Below are positions 25,294 through 32,811 of a DNA stretch of 64,000 nucleotides, in pieces (positions within the stretch are counted from its first letter, which is position 1; each line of letters opens with the position of its first letter). The notes beneath the pieces were generated by a model. The model was not told the DNA's origin. It worked only from the letters and a program-made list of their open reading frames with translations, and did no database searches. Origin of the DNA: Streptomyces griseocarneus. Lineage in GTDB: Bacteria; Actinomycetota; Actinomycetes; Streptomycetales; Streptomycetaceae. The translations under genes and the position numbers were made by a program. The DNA lies in NCBI GenBank assembly GCA_003674045.1, contig PENC01000001.1, forward strand, positions 744,001 through 808,000, given 5' to 3'.

Positions 25294-25464
25294 TCAGGCT
25301 GCTAGCGCTTCGAGCCACTTTTCCAGGTCGCTCGGGCGGACCCGCAGCCCCTGCCCCACCCTCCTGAACGGAATCCCCTGACTCTGCCAGTTGCCGTACA
25401 CCCAGGATTTCGGCACGTCCAGGTAGGTGGCGACCTCATCAACGGTCATCAACTTGGTGTTCAT
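25294..25464 (-). CDS. Excisionase-like MerR-type HTH protein
   Basis: A 56-residue protein. The sequence MTVDEVATYLDVPKSWVYGN then GIPFRRVGQGLRVRPSDLEKWL is the HTH_17/excisionase fold, with the typical R-x-S/D-D-L-x-x-W-L end. It is close to int, so it may be the recombination directionality factor or an early regulator. GAGGGG lies seven bases before the ATG at 25464. It is the last gene of the leftward early operon. Confidence 0.85.
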   Translation of the reverse strand: MNTKLMTVDEVATYLDVPKSWVYGNWQSQGIPFRRVGQGLRVRPSDLEKWLEALAA

Positions 25465-25479
25465 TGCGTGCCCCTCGTC

Positions 25480-25734
25480 CTACTCTTCGTCATCTGCGGG
25501 CTCGTCTACCGTGACATCGAGAAATCGCATCTCGCTGAGCCAGTAGTGCTCTGCCATCGGCAAGGCCAGGTCGTGGGGCACCCCCGAGGCCACGCCCATG
25601 GTGTACACGGTGCCGGTGAGGCTTACCACGTCGAGCACGAGGGCGGCCCGCTCTTCGAGCTCCTGCCGCTGCTGCCTTCGGTACTCCTGCTCAAGGCGCT
25701 CCACCAGGTTCTCGAAATCGCTGTTGTCGCTCAC
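25480..25734 (-). CDS. Small acidic phage protein, unknown
   Basis: An 84-residue protein with an N-terminal coiled-coil-like stretch (FENLVERLEQEYRRQQRQEL) and an acidic tail (DEPADDEE). The GTG start overlaps the preceding stop as GTGA (25731-25734), indicating coupled translation. Confidence 0.68.
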   Translation of the reverse strand: MSDNSDFENLVERLEQEYRRQQRQELEERAALVLDVVSLTGTVYTMGVASGVPHDLALPMAEHYWLSEMRFLDVTVDEPADDEE

Positions 25735-25979
25735 TGGTCGCCCTCCTGGCCGTCGGGCAGCTCGACCCCGGCAACGCGGAGGAGCACAGCCATCACGGCG
25801 TCAAGGAGCTCGCTAGCTTCACGGTCGGCGTCGGCGCGCTCCTCGTCGTACTCCCGGAGATCGCTTTCCGATACGTTGCCGTCCTCGTCTTGGTACACGC
25901 TCAAGGCGGCCTCACGCTCCGCGCGCATCATGAGGTAGTCCTCTATGTACTGGCAGATAGCTTCGGTCGTGTCACTCAT
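25731..25979 (-). CDS. Small acidic helical phage protein, unknown
   Basis: An 82-residue, strongly acidic and mostly helical protein. Its N-terminus overlaps the stop of the upstream zinc-ribbon gene by 8 bp, and its own stop overlaps the next start as GTGA. No recognisable domain. Confidence 0.66.
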   Translation of the reverse strand: MSDTTEAICQYIEDYLMMRAEREAALSVYQDEDGNVSESDLREYDEERADADREASELLDAVMAVLLRVAGVELPDGQEGDQ

Positions 25980-26109
25980 CGATCTCCCCCAGGTCAGCCA
26001 AGTTCATATAGCAGTGGTCACATAGCGGCGTGTCGACGCCGAGCCACCGCGACCGCCCGGTCGCGGCGCGGGTCATGCAGTTCCCGCAGGTTTCCCGCTC
26101 TTCTCTCAT
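25972..26109 (-). CDS. Small zinc-ribbon protein
   Basis: A 45-residue protein with two CxxC pairs (CGNC at 8-11, CDHC at 30-33), enough for one zinc. The ATG at 26109 is chosen because AGGGA lies seven bases upstream; a longer frame would run through Arg/Pro/Gly-rich sequence typical of non-coding frames. Confidence 0.6.
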   Translation of the reverse strand: MREERETCGNCMTRAATGRSRWLGVDTPLCDHCYMNLADLGEIDE

Positions 26110-26204
26110 CCCCGTATCCCTCATGGGCTCGGGTGGGCGCCCCGCAGGGCGCCCACCACTGTCAGCAGAACGACTTCGACGAAGGGCTAGCGGGCCCGGT
26201 CCGC

Positions 26205-26798
26205 CTAGCGGCGTTCCTGGATGACGAACCGCCCGTTGCGCTGCTTGAACGCCGGGTCGCACTCATGCGTAGGGCAGAACATCGCCTCGTACGGATGCCC
26301 CGTCTTGCCAATGCCCGTGCGGTAATTCCGGGCGCCGTGCACACAGGTGACGTCGCCCTGGTGCTCACCCTGGGGCGCCGCCCCCGCGGCGGGGACGACC
26401 TGGCCGCCTTCGAAACGCGGCGGCGCTGCGGCCGGCGTGGTCGGCGTGCTGCCGCCCAGGTGTGCGTCGCGGGTTGCCTGCGCCGCCTGTGCAACGGTGG
26501 CGATGACGCCCTGCTCGTGCAGGGCCCGCAGCAGTGCCGCCATTCCCTGGGCAGCGGCCTCCGGCGTCGTCGCGGTGACGGACGGGGTAATCCACTCGGC
26601 GTGGTGACCCGCTCCGGCCTTGAGAGAGGACCCCACCTTGTACTCGGCGGGAAGGCCGACGGGGGCGGGGGCGTAGTTCGTGGGGGCGGACGCCGGGGGC
26701 TGCTCCTGGTGGACGACGGGCGCCGGAGCAGGCGCCGGGGCCTGCCGGACGGTGTCCCAGGGGGCGGAAGCGGGGAAAGGGGAAGCAGGGTTGTTCAA
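26205..26798 (-). CDS. Phage early protein with Pro/Ala-rich N-terminus and Cys/His C-terminus
   Basis: A 197-residue protein. The first 55 residues are Pro/Ala-rich and disordered. Residues 56-100 include a short beta region and a helix (AAAQGMAALLRALHEQGV). A second low-complexity linker leads to a Cys/His cluster (CVHG... FCPTHECD) that could bind zinc. The TTG start at 26798 follows AAGGAAA. Position in an early replication operon suggests a nucleic acid role, but none is shown. Confidence 0.6.
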   Translation of the reverse strand: MNNPASPFPASAPWDTVRQAPAPAPAPVVHQEQPPASAPTNYAPAPVGLPAEYKVGSSLKAGAGHHAEWITPSVTATTPEAAAQGMAALLRALHEQGVIATVAQAAQATRDAHLGGSTPTTPAAAPPRFEGGQVVPAAGAAPQGEHQGDVTCVHGARNYRTGIGKTGHPYEAMFCPTHECDPAFKQRNGRFVIQERR

Positions 26799-26812
26799 GT
26801 GGTTTCCTTTGC

Positions 26813-27019
26813 TTAGACAGTGGTCTTCTGAGCTGAGATCAGCATGTTGATGAGGGCGGCGAGTTCGAGCGGTCCCAAGTCCACTTCGGCCACATCACCG
26901 TGCAGGTCCCAAAACGTCACGCTCGTCAACGAGTCGGGCTCGGTGCCGTAGATGACCTGAATGCGCTTGTGGCCGTCGCTGGCCTGGTCGGGGCGGTAGA
27001 TTTTCGTTGTGTCGATCAC
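26813..27019 (-). CDS. Small phage protein, unknown
   Basis: A 68-residue protein, beta-rich then helical (GPLELAALINMLISAQKTTV). The GTG start overlaps the upstream stop as GTGA (27016-27019). Confidence 0.65.
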   Translation of the reverse strand: MIDTTKIYRPDQASDGHKRIQVIYGTEPDSLTSVTFWDLHGDVAEVDLGPLELAALINMLISAQKTTV

Positions 27020-27600
27020 GCCGCGTTGGCCTTTGTGCGGAGAGACCAGTTCATTCGCTGGGACAGGGCCACAACAGCCCTGGAAAGGGCCTGCCGTTCG
27101 GTCTGTTCTGTCACGGGCAGGCCGTACACGTAGCGGGTCATCAATAGCGCCTGCTGACGCTCGTCAAGCTTCTTGAGAGCGTTTGCGGCGTCGAGGCGGG
27201 CGGACACAAGGCTGTCGGTGACGCGCGTCGACAACAGGTCGTCGTGTTTGCCGATCATCTGTCCCAGCTCGTCATCGGTGTAGAGGAAGGACCGTAGTGC
27301 GGCTTTGGCTTCGTCGGGCGTGTAGTAATACTGGTCGTCTACGAGGTCGGCGTAGTTCCGTTCCTGTACCGCGTATTGAATCCCGGCCTTTCGGAAGATC
27401 TTCCACAGGAAGTCTTCTTTCTGGTAGTGCTCTTCGATGGTCTGCCGATAGTTCAGGGCGTGTTCGAGGATGGATTGCTTGACGTCGTCTTTTTCGACGA
27501 TGGGCCACCGGCCTGCGATGTGGCGGGCTACCCGGTCCGCGAGCTCCGCGAGATACCCCCAGTCCAGTTCGACCTTTTCAGGCACCGTAGAGCTCTCCAT
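27016..27600 (-). CDS. Sigma-factor-like phage protein
   Basis: A 194-residue protein. The N-terminal part (LADRVARHIAGRWPIVEKDD...) resembles a region 2-like helical bundle. The C-terminal ALKKLDERQQALLMTRYVYG followed by SRAVVALSQRMN looks like sigma region 4 or another HTH. A transcription factor for phage genes is plausible but unproven. The start is set at the ATG 27600, which overlaps the metallophosphoesterase end by 23 bp; a TTG nine bases upstream is also possible. Confidence 0.6.
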   Translation of the reverse strand: MESSTVPEKVELDWGYLAELADRVARHIAGRWPIVEKDDVKQSILEHALNYRQTIEEHYQKEDFLWKIFRKAGIQYAVQERNYADLVDDQYYYTPDEAKAALRSFLYTDDELGQMIGKHDDLLSTRVTDSLVSARLDAANALKKLDERQQALLMTRYVYGLPVTEQTERQALSRAVVALSQRMNWSLRTKANAA

Positions 27601-28345
27601 TAACCACAAACTTTCCGTTGTTGATCATTACGAGTTCGGGGAAGGCCAGGCTGCCCGCGATCCTGACGATGCCGAATGCCTGCTGCCAATTCGCGGCGCC
27701 ATGCTTCAGATAGCTGGCCTTCCTGATGTCCATCAGGTTGCCGATCTCCAGCCCCATCAAAGTCTTGAGCTTGCCGTTGTAGCCGGTGGCGGCGGGGACC
27801 AGTCCGGCGCGGTGGGTGTGCCCGCACACGACAGATTTGCCGATCGTTCGGGCTATCCCTGCCGCCGTCCCTCCGGCATAGCGGCTCAGACTGAAACCAA
27901 GATGACCATGGGTCGCTGTCCAGCCCGGGGCGAAATCGTAAAAATCGGGGTGGAAGTCAATGCCGTAGTCGGACAGGTGCAGTAGGCGGTCCTCCGTGTA
28001 CGGGTTCGGGTGCTCGTCGTCGAGGAGTGCCGGGTTGTTGCGGGCGAAATACGTGGCCGGTCGGTCTCCGTGGTTAGAGCCGATGAGGCTTGACGGCCCG
28101 TCATAGACGGCCCGCAGCTCCGTGCAGTAGTACCGGCGGGTGTATGCGGCATCCTTGAGTGCGCCGCCCTCGAATTCCCGCTTGGTGCCCTTGGTCCAGC
28201 GCGACGGCTGCGGATAGTCCGTCACATCCCCAATATTCACGACCTCGTCAGGCTGGCTGTCCTTGATAAAGCTGAGGACGGCCCGCCACGCTTTCTTGTC
28301 GTGGAAGGGCATCTGTAGGTCGCTGATGAATACAATGGTCTTCAA
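27578..28345 (-). CDS. Calcineurin-like metallophosphoesterase
   Basis: A 255-residue enzyme with the phosphoesterase motifs in order: ISDLQMPFHD, NIGDVTD, GSNHGD, WTATHGHLGF and CGHTHRAG. It probably hydrolyses phosphodiesters (DNA, cyclic or linear) during phage replication. The TTG at 28345 overlaps the preceding stop as TTGA, matching the operon's pattern and giving the clean N-terminus MKTIVFISDL; an in-frame TTG at 28351 is the alternative. Confidence 0.87.
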   Translation of the reverse strand: MKTIVFISDLQMPFHDKKAWRAVLSFIKDSQPDEVVNIGDVTDYPQPSRWTKGTKREFEGGALKDAAYTRRYYCTELRAVYDGPSSLIGSNHGDRPATYFARNNPALLDDEHPNPYTEDRLLHLSDYGIDFHPDFYDFAPGWTATHGHLGFSLSRYAGGTAAGIARTIGKSVVCGHTHRAGLVPAATGYNGKLKTLMGLEIGNLMDIRKASYLKHGAANWQQAFGIVRIAGSLAFPELVMINNGKFVVNGELYGA

Positions 28346-28659
28346 CTGCAATCCGCCTCAGCCTCCTTCATGCTGGCTATGGCCATGTCGATACGCAGCC
28401 CGCTCGCCTCGATTTCGGCCTTCACCTCTTCGAGGAGTTCAATCACGGACTGGCTGGCAGTCTCGTGCTCGGCGGGTACGAGTTCCGCATCCATGAAAAG
28501 GAAGTGGGCACCCCAGGGGAATTCGATCTCGTAGGGGTATCGGGTCTGCTTGAAGATTCGTCGGATGGTTCCGGTGTTGGCGTGGAAGAGCCAGGCCGCG
28601 GAGCCGTGTTCGCGCGCCTGGACCTTGACCAGGTCGCCGACCTCGAATTTCGCCTTCAG
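28342..28659 (-). CDS. Phage protein starting at CTG, unknown function
   Basis: An open frame of 105 codons with convincing coding character fills the gap between the TOPRIM and metallophosphoesterase genes. The N-terminal part KFEVGDLVKVQ... followed by TGTIRRIFKQTRYPYEIEF looks like a small SH3-like beta-barrel. The C-terminal 40 residues are a charged helix (VIELLEEVKAEIEASGLR). No ATG, GTG or TTG occurs near its beginning. A CTG at 28657-28659 forms a CTGA overlap with the upstream stop and follows AAGGAAAGG. Confidence 0.7.
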   Translation of the reverse strand: MKAKFEVGDLVKVQAREHGSAAWLFHANTGTIRRIFKQTRYPYEIEFPWGAHFLFMDAELVPAEHETASQSVIELLEEVKAEIEASGLRIDMAIASMKEAEADCS

Positions 28660-29291
28660 AGTCCTAGCCTTTCCTTGAATGCGTCGTGGCCGAATTCTTG
28701 AACGAACTTGTTGACGTCGTAGCCGTCGCCCAAGTCGACGCCCTTGGCGTTCGGTAGCCGCTCGCTCATGGCCTGGGAGAATTTGCGCCCCGCGTCGTCT
28801 CCGTCACCGAGGACAAACACCGTTTCGTAGCCCGCAAAGGCAGGGTCGAAGTGGTCGCGCCAGGAGGAGACGCCGGGGATGCCGACCGCGGGCACGCCCG
28901 CAGCCTCAGCGGCCATCGCATCCAACTCGCCCTCACAGACGGCCACATACGGCGACGGGTTGATGAGGGCCTGCGTGTTGAAGATCCGCGGCGGGTGCCC
29001 GGGAAGCCCCAGATATTTGGGGCCTCCGCCGTCACCTAGGCGCCGGAAACGAATCGTCGCGACGCTGTTGATGCCCCCAGCCGGCCGGAGGTACGGAATC
29101 GCGAGGTGTCCGCGGTAGCGTTCATGGCTGATCGCTGGTTCCGAAACGAAGCCGACTCCGAGGCGTTCCGCCACCGCGCCCAAGCCGCGGTCGACCATGA
29201 GCGCTTCGGCCGGACTTCCCTGGTAGCTGCTGCTGTAGCGGATCGCTGCGGTGACCAAATCGTGTTTCTGCGATTCGCTTAGCCTCCACAA
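28656..29291 (-). CDS. TOPRIM-domain primase subunit
   Basis: A 211-residue protein equivalent to the middle part of a phage DNA primase. The pre-TOPRIM region includes RGHLAIPYLRPAGG and FRRLGDGGGPKYL. TOPRIM has VAVCEGELDAMAA (Glu 120) and LGDGDDAG (Asp 163/165). No helicase domain is fused. The apparent TTG start at 29291 lies 170 bp inside the end of the CHC2 zinc-finger frame (+1 relative), with an AGAGAGGAGGGATTGAGGG stretch just upstream. It could be internally initiated or reached by a frameshift. Confidence 0.8.
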   Translation of the reverse strand: MWRLSESQKHDLVTAAIRYSSSYQGSPAEALMVDRGLGAVAERLGVGFVSEPAISHERYRGHLAIPYLRPAGGINSVATIRFRRLGDGGGPKYLGLPGHPPRIFNTQALINPSPYVAVCEGELDAMAAEAAGVPAVGIPGVSSWRDHFDPAFAGYETVFVLGDGDDAGRKFSQAMSERLPNAKGVDLGDGYDVNKFVQEFGHDAFKERLGL

Positions 29292-29517
29292 AGTCCCTCA
29301 ATCCCTCCTCTCTCATGATCACCTCGTAGCTGTCCCAGGACTCGTTGCAGGCGTGGCAATGGAAGACGTTTTTCCGGTAGTTGATGGATGCGGAGGCGTC
29401 TTTGTCTTCGTGGAACGGGCACAGGCATTTCGTCCAGGTGCCCCGCTCCCCGGGGTCGTACCACTTGGGGAAATACGCCTTCAGTACGACGCCGATCGGG
29501 GGTTTGTCCTCGCTCAC
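29122..29517 (-). CDS. CHC2-type zinc-finger primase subunit
   Basis: A 131-residue protein, the N-terminal zinc-binding module of a DnaG-like primase. Ligands are C33 and H36 (CLCPFHED) and C54, C57 (FHCHACNES). After about residue 88 the composition turns Arg/Gly/Pro-rich, as in a frame read only because no stop occurs; the true functional end may be near 29265. The GTG start forms a GTGA overlap (29514-29517) with the endonuclease VII gene. Confidence 0.78.
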   Translation of the reverse strand: MSEDKPPIGVVLKAYFPKWYDPGERGTWTKCLCPFHEDKDASASINYRKNVFHCHACNESWDSYEVIMREEGLRDFVEAKRIAETRFGHRSDPLQQQLPGKSGRSAHGRPRLGRGGGTPRSRLRFGTSDQP

Positions 29518-29936
29518 GACGTGTCGTCTCCTCGGTAGTAGCGCGGCCCCAAGTGCCGCTGCGCGGGTGGGTCTTCGAGATAGGTGGCGGCCGTCCGCAG
29601 GGTCTCCGGCCGGTCCCGTGCCGCCGTCAGCAGACGGCCGTTGCACATGCGGCAGAGGAGCCCCCGGACCAGCCCCGTTTTGTGGTCGTGGTCGACGCTG
29701 AGCCTTTGGCGCCTGGTGCCGCCGCATATTGCGCACCGGCGGTCCTGGAGCTCGAAAAGCTGGTCGTACTCGCCGGCCTGGAGGCCGTAGGTCGCCTGGA
29801 CCCGCGCTTCGTGCGCGGCCCGGCTCCGGCCCTTCTTCGTGCAGTCGGCGCAGACGCGCCCACGAGCGCCCCGGAAGAACCGTTCGGCGCGGCGACGGGA
29901 GCACCGGGTGCACGTGCGGTAGCCGCTCCGGGTCAA
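29514..29936 (-). CDS. Endonuclease VII-like HNH nuclease
   Basis: A 140-residue protein. Paired cysteines (CTRC, CADC, CAICG and CRMC) and the core LSVDHDHKTGLVRGLLCRMCN match recombination endonuclease VII, which resolves branched DNA before packaging. The TTG start makes a TTGA overlap with the preceding stop (29933-29936). Confidence 0.87.
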   Translation of the reverse strand: MTRSGYRTCTRCSRRRAERFFRGARGRVCADCTKKGRSRAAHEARVQATYGLQAGEYDQLFELQDRRCAICGGTRRQRLSVDHDHKTGLVRGLLCRMCNGRLLTAARDRPETLRTAATYLEDPPAQRHLGPRYYRGDDTS

Positions 29937-30265
29937 TGCGCCGCTCGCGCGGCGGTCTTACGGTCCTGGGCGTCCTTGGCCAGCTCGTCCGCTGTGGTGG
30001 CGACGGCCGCGATGTCCTGCGCGTCCCTGAGCTCGACCCACCGCCTACCACCACGGCCGGGGTAGATGTAGACGACCTGCCCACGGTGGCGCCCCAGGTC
30101 GCGGGCAAGACTCCGGAAGCCGAGACGGCGCCGGGGCTCGAACTCGACGACGGGAACGACCTCTTGCGCGTCCAGGCCCGCGATTGCCTGGGCGTCGAGC
30201 TCGGGTACCTGCTCCTGGACGTGGCCGCTGATTTCGATGGTGATTCGGTAGCCGGGTCGGGTCAT
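29933..30265 (-). CDS. Phage early protein, unknown
   Basis: A 110-residue protein. The N-terminal half is beta-rich (YRITIEISGHVQEQVPELD) and the C-terminus is a charged helix (AVATTADELAKDAQDR). It lies directly downstream of the helicase-like ATPase, with a 10-bp gap. No domain recognised. Confidence 0.62.
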   Translation of the reverse strand: MTRPGYRITIEISGHVQEQVPELDAQAIAGLDAQEVVPVVEFEPRRRLGFRSLARDLGRHRGQVVYIYPGRGGRRWVELRDAQDIAAVATTADELAKDAQDRKTAARAAH

Positions 30266-30275
30266 CGTTGATTCC

Positions 30276-31085
30276 TTACACGTCGCTGAGCTGCATGTTG
30301 GTGGTGTTGAACTGGAGCGGGGCGTAGGTTTCGCCGCTGGCGTCGGCGAAGCCGTCCCGGTTTTTCACGTCGCTGACGTTCAGGACCTTGGTGTAGAGCC
30401 CTTCGGAAGCTTTATGGATGGTCAGGATGAGCGAGGGGACTCGGGAGACTTTTCCTTTGACGCCGCTCTGCGGGATGGGCTTGGTTCCGTCCGAGTATTC
30501 GCCGATGACATGGTGTGTGGTGGTGACATGGGCGCCTACTTCCCTGGCCATTTCGTTCAGGTAGTCGCAGAGCTCTTCGAGTGCTTGCGTGTATTCAGAG
30601 GTGTTGTTGGAACCTCCGGTGTCGAGGTTCGAGATGTTGTCAATCACCGCCAGGTGTACATCGGTTCCGAATACCTCCTCATAGGCCATGAGATGCAGTT
30701 CGATTTCTTCCGGGGTGGGGCGTGCCGAGTAGTTGAAGCGGAGCCACCACCTCTCGGCTAGAGCCGCCTCGTACTCGGCGAACTCCCCTTGCCGAAGGCG
30801 GGACTTAATGACTTTCGAGTCCTCGCCGGTGATGATCGCGGTAGCCCGCACAAGCTGCGTTGCCGCGGTCGAGTCAGCAGAGAAGTACAAGGTGGGAACG
30901 TTGGATTGGATAGCGAGGTTGAGGGCGAAGAGGGATTTTCCGGTGCCGCTGGCGGCGGCGATGACGGACAGTTCCCCGCGCCGGAATTCGACGTCGAGGT
31001 CACTGAGTCCTTTGAAGGGGTTGGGCAGGGGATCGCCTACGGCCCCGGCCATCTGGATGCTTTGACTGAGCGAATACATTGTCAC
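30276..31085 (-). CDS. DnaB/RecA-like replicative ATPase
   Basis: A 269-residue single-domain ATPase resembling the C-terminal RecA core of DnaB-type helicases. Walker A is ASGTGKS (about 45-51), the segment after it SLFALNLAIQ, Walker B VHLAVIDN, and a late HHVIGEYSD motif is followed by a loop like the DNA-binding region. It lacks the DnaB N-terminal domain. The GTG at 31085 or the ATG at 31079 could start it. Both lie inside a copy of the GAGTGACA element, so initiation may be regulated. Confidence 0.8.
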   Translation of the reverse strand: MTMYSLSQSIQMAGAVGDPLPNPFKGLSDLDVEFRRGELSVIAAASGTGKSLFALNLAIQSNVPTLYFSADSTAATQLVRATAIITGEDSKVIKSRLRQGEFAEYEAALAERWWLRFNYSARPTPEEIELHLMAYEEVFGTDVHLAVIDNISNLDTGGSNNTSEYTQALEELCDYLNEMAREVGAHVTTTHHVIGEYSDGTKPIPQSGVKGKVSRVPSLILTIHKASEGLYTKVLNVSDVKNRDGFADASGETYAPLQFNTTNMQLSDV

Positions 31086-31104
31086 TCGAATTAAGTTTGA
31101 GGGC

Positions 31105-31128
31105 CAAAAACAAGCCCGCTAAGCGGGC
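31105..31128 (-). terminator. Rho-independent terminator on the leftward strand
   Basis: The stem GCCCGC/GCGGGC (31114-31119/31123-31128, loop TAA) is followed on the reverse strand by TTGTTTTTGG. It comes after the Cas4-like nuclease gene and before the ATPase gene, so transcripts between them would be reduced unless antiterminated. Confidence 0.75.
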
Positions 31129-31143
31129 GTCCGGCTTGATCTA

Positions 31144-31173
31144 AAGCTAGATTAACATTGTCACTCGGATCAA
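31144..31173 (-). promoter_or_regulatory. Candidate phage promoter/operator, copy 1
   Basis: On the reverse strand TTGATC (31168-31173), an 18-bp spacer and TAGCTT (31144-31149). The element CTTGATCCGAGTGACA is shared with 35330-35359. The hairpin at 31105-31128 lies only about 10 bp past the predicted start point, so either transcription is attenuated or this is chiefly a protein-binding site. Confidence 0.5.
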
Positions 31174-31174
31174 G

Positions 31175-31954
31175 TTACTTTTTAAAAAAACACGCGTGGC
31201 TCACGTCACAAAAACGGCACGAGTAGCTAGGGTTCGCCGGGAAGTCGCCGCGCTTGACTCCGGCATCCATGGCAGCGAACCGCTCGGCGACCATGTCCTC
31301 GGTGGACTCGTCCAACTTCACCGGCCGCGACGACCGGCCGTCCTTCGCGAGGTACCAGTCGGCCCGGTTGACCTCGACGTCGTAGAGCTTGCGGATGGCG
31401 ACGGCGTACGTCTGGAGCTGGAACCGGTTTTTCATGCTGCCGGTCTTCCAGTCCCGCACCCGCACAGACCCGCCCTCATCGACGAGGAGATGGTCTATGT
31501 AGCCGCGGACGGCGACGCCACCCAGCTCGACCTCAAAATAGAGCTCCACCCCCGTCTCGTCGTCGGGGGTTACCCAGGTCTTGGCCGGGTGCTCCCCCCT
31601 CCACTTCACGTAGTGAGCGGCTTGCACCATTCCCAGGAAGTAACGGCGCTCGATGTCCTCGCCGCCGGTGTACCCGGCCGCAAGCCACCGATCGGTGTCC
31701 GGCTCCTCGACGAGGGCCTCGTTGACGAGGAGGCTGTACTGGTCGGCGAAGAGCTGAACCACCGCCTCCTCCGTCATGGTCCGGCCGGACCTCTCGTAAG
31801 CCTCGACCGCGGAGTGAAAAGCGGTCCCGTGGTGGGACCAAGCAGCCGGCCGGGGTGTCACCCCTTCGACGCGTTGGAGGTAGTACCGCCAAGCACACTG
31901 CTCGTCGTACTGCAAGAGCTGAGTTACGGAACGGATTTGGTTCTCGACGCTCAC
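31175..31954 (-). CDS. Cas4/RecB-like nuclease with cysteine cluster
   Basis: A 259-residue PD-(D/E)XK nuclease. The acidic D154 (RGYIDHLL), the D168-x-K170 pair (VRDWKTGS) and the QxxxY motif (QLQTYAV) are all present. Four cysteines, C20 and C246/C249/C255 (CRFCDVSHAC), sit where Cas4/AddB-type 4Fe-4S ligands are found. A DNA end-processing role in phage recombination is likely. The GTG start at 31954 makes a GTGA overlap with the upstream gene. Confidence 0.85.
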   Translation of the reverse strand: MSVENQIRSVTQLLQYDEQCAWRYYLQRVEGVTPRPAAWSHHGTAFHSAVEAYERSGRTMTEEAVVQLFADQYSLLVNEALVEEPDTDRWLAAGYTGGEDIERRYFLGMVQAAHYVKWRGEHPAKTWVTPDDETGVELYFEVELGGVAVRGYIDHLLVDEGGSVRVRDWKTGSMKNRFQLQTYAVAIRKLYDVEVNRADWYLAKDGRSSRPVKLDESTEDMVAERFAAMDAGVKRGDFPANPSYSCRFCDVSHACFFKK

Positions 31955-32421
31955 GCGGCGGCCTCCGGATGGATGATCAGGTAGCGGATGTTGGTGCTGC
32001 CGGGGAAATGGGGGTGGGGACGGTCGGCGGCGGCCATGCTGACGATGGCGCTCCGCCAGCGAGCCAGCCCGTGGGACGTCATCACGTGGTCTATCTCCTC
32101 TTCGCAATCGGTGGTGGCCAGGTCGGTGACCACCGCGTCGTAGTAGCGGCCTGCGGTGGTCTCGATCCTGGAGAGGGAGGCCCCGGTGGTCATCAGCAGG
32201 AGGTTCGGGACCTCGGTGAACGAGCTGGTGCGGATGGCCTCGAAGAGCTGGTCCGCCTCGGGGTGCTGGGACGGGGAGAACTGGGTGCGGAGCGGCCGAG
32301 CGCTGTCACGGCTCCACTCCGCATACGCGGCGAGGTGACTCGCTGTCAGGTTCCTGAGTACCGCCATACCGCCTGCGGTCCGCTGCTCTCCGCGCTCCCT
32401 CTTGGCCACGAGTTGCCGCAC
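31951..32421 (-). CDS. Phage early protein, unknown
   Basis: A 156-residue protein, mixed alpha/beta (e.g. AVLRNLTASHLAAYAEWSRD and YYDAVVTDLATTDCEEEIDH). The GTG at 32421 is favoured by GAGGGGG five bases upstream; the ATG at 32367 is the alternative. It is the promoter-proximal gene of this leftward unit and is translationally coupled to the Cas4-like nuclease, so it may assist it. Confidence 0.6.
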   Translation of the reverse strand: MRQLVAKRERGEQRTAGGMAVLRNLTASHLAAYAEWSRDSARPLRTQFSPSQHPEADQLFEAIRTSSFTEVPNLLLMTTGASLSRIETTAGRYYDAVVTDLATTDCEEEIDHVMTSHGLARWRSAIVSMAAADRPHPHFPGSTNIRYLIIHPEAAA

Positions 32422-32811
32422 TCCTACCCCCTCGCTGACAGGAGGTGAGCTCTCGCTCACCCCATGCACATCGAACGACTGTTTGATGCTATCTATGAAT
32501 ACGCAGCTCACAAGGCCGGTCGAGCTGCGGGGTAGGCAGCATAGGCATACGCGGCTCACCGCCCAGCGTTTACCTGTTGTTACAGATAGTCACTCTCTGG
32601 CGCGTGTCGGGGGTGCTCACCATCCGGGGGGATGTGTGCTGATGTCGCTTTCGCGATCTATATGCCCACGCAAGTCGGCGCCGTCAAAGCGGTCCTCATA
32701 CACCCACGGTGACCAATTAGCCGTGGTCGCAGCCCAACACCTCTACCACCGAAAAATTTGTGGTGTCTAAGAGCTTCACCTGACACCCAATCAGTGCTAT
32801 GGGAGACACTC
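32422..32811. promoter_or_regulatory. Divergent control region with GCTCAC(C) repeats
   Basis: This 390-bp gene-free interval contains the inverted repeat GGTGAGC-TCTC-GCTCACC (32444-32461) and further GCTCAC motifs at 32506-32511, 32554-32560 and 32615-32621. The palindrome CCACGG-N11-CCGTGG (32704-32726) and ACCAC/GTGGT arms near 32740 are also present. It separates the leftward recombination genes from the rightward MmyB-type regulator, so it should carry opposing promoters and regulator sites. Confidence 0.6.
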
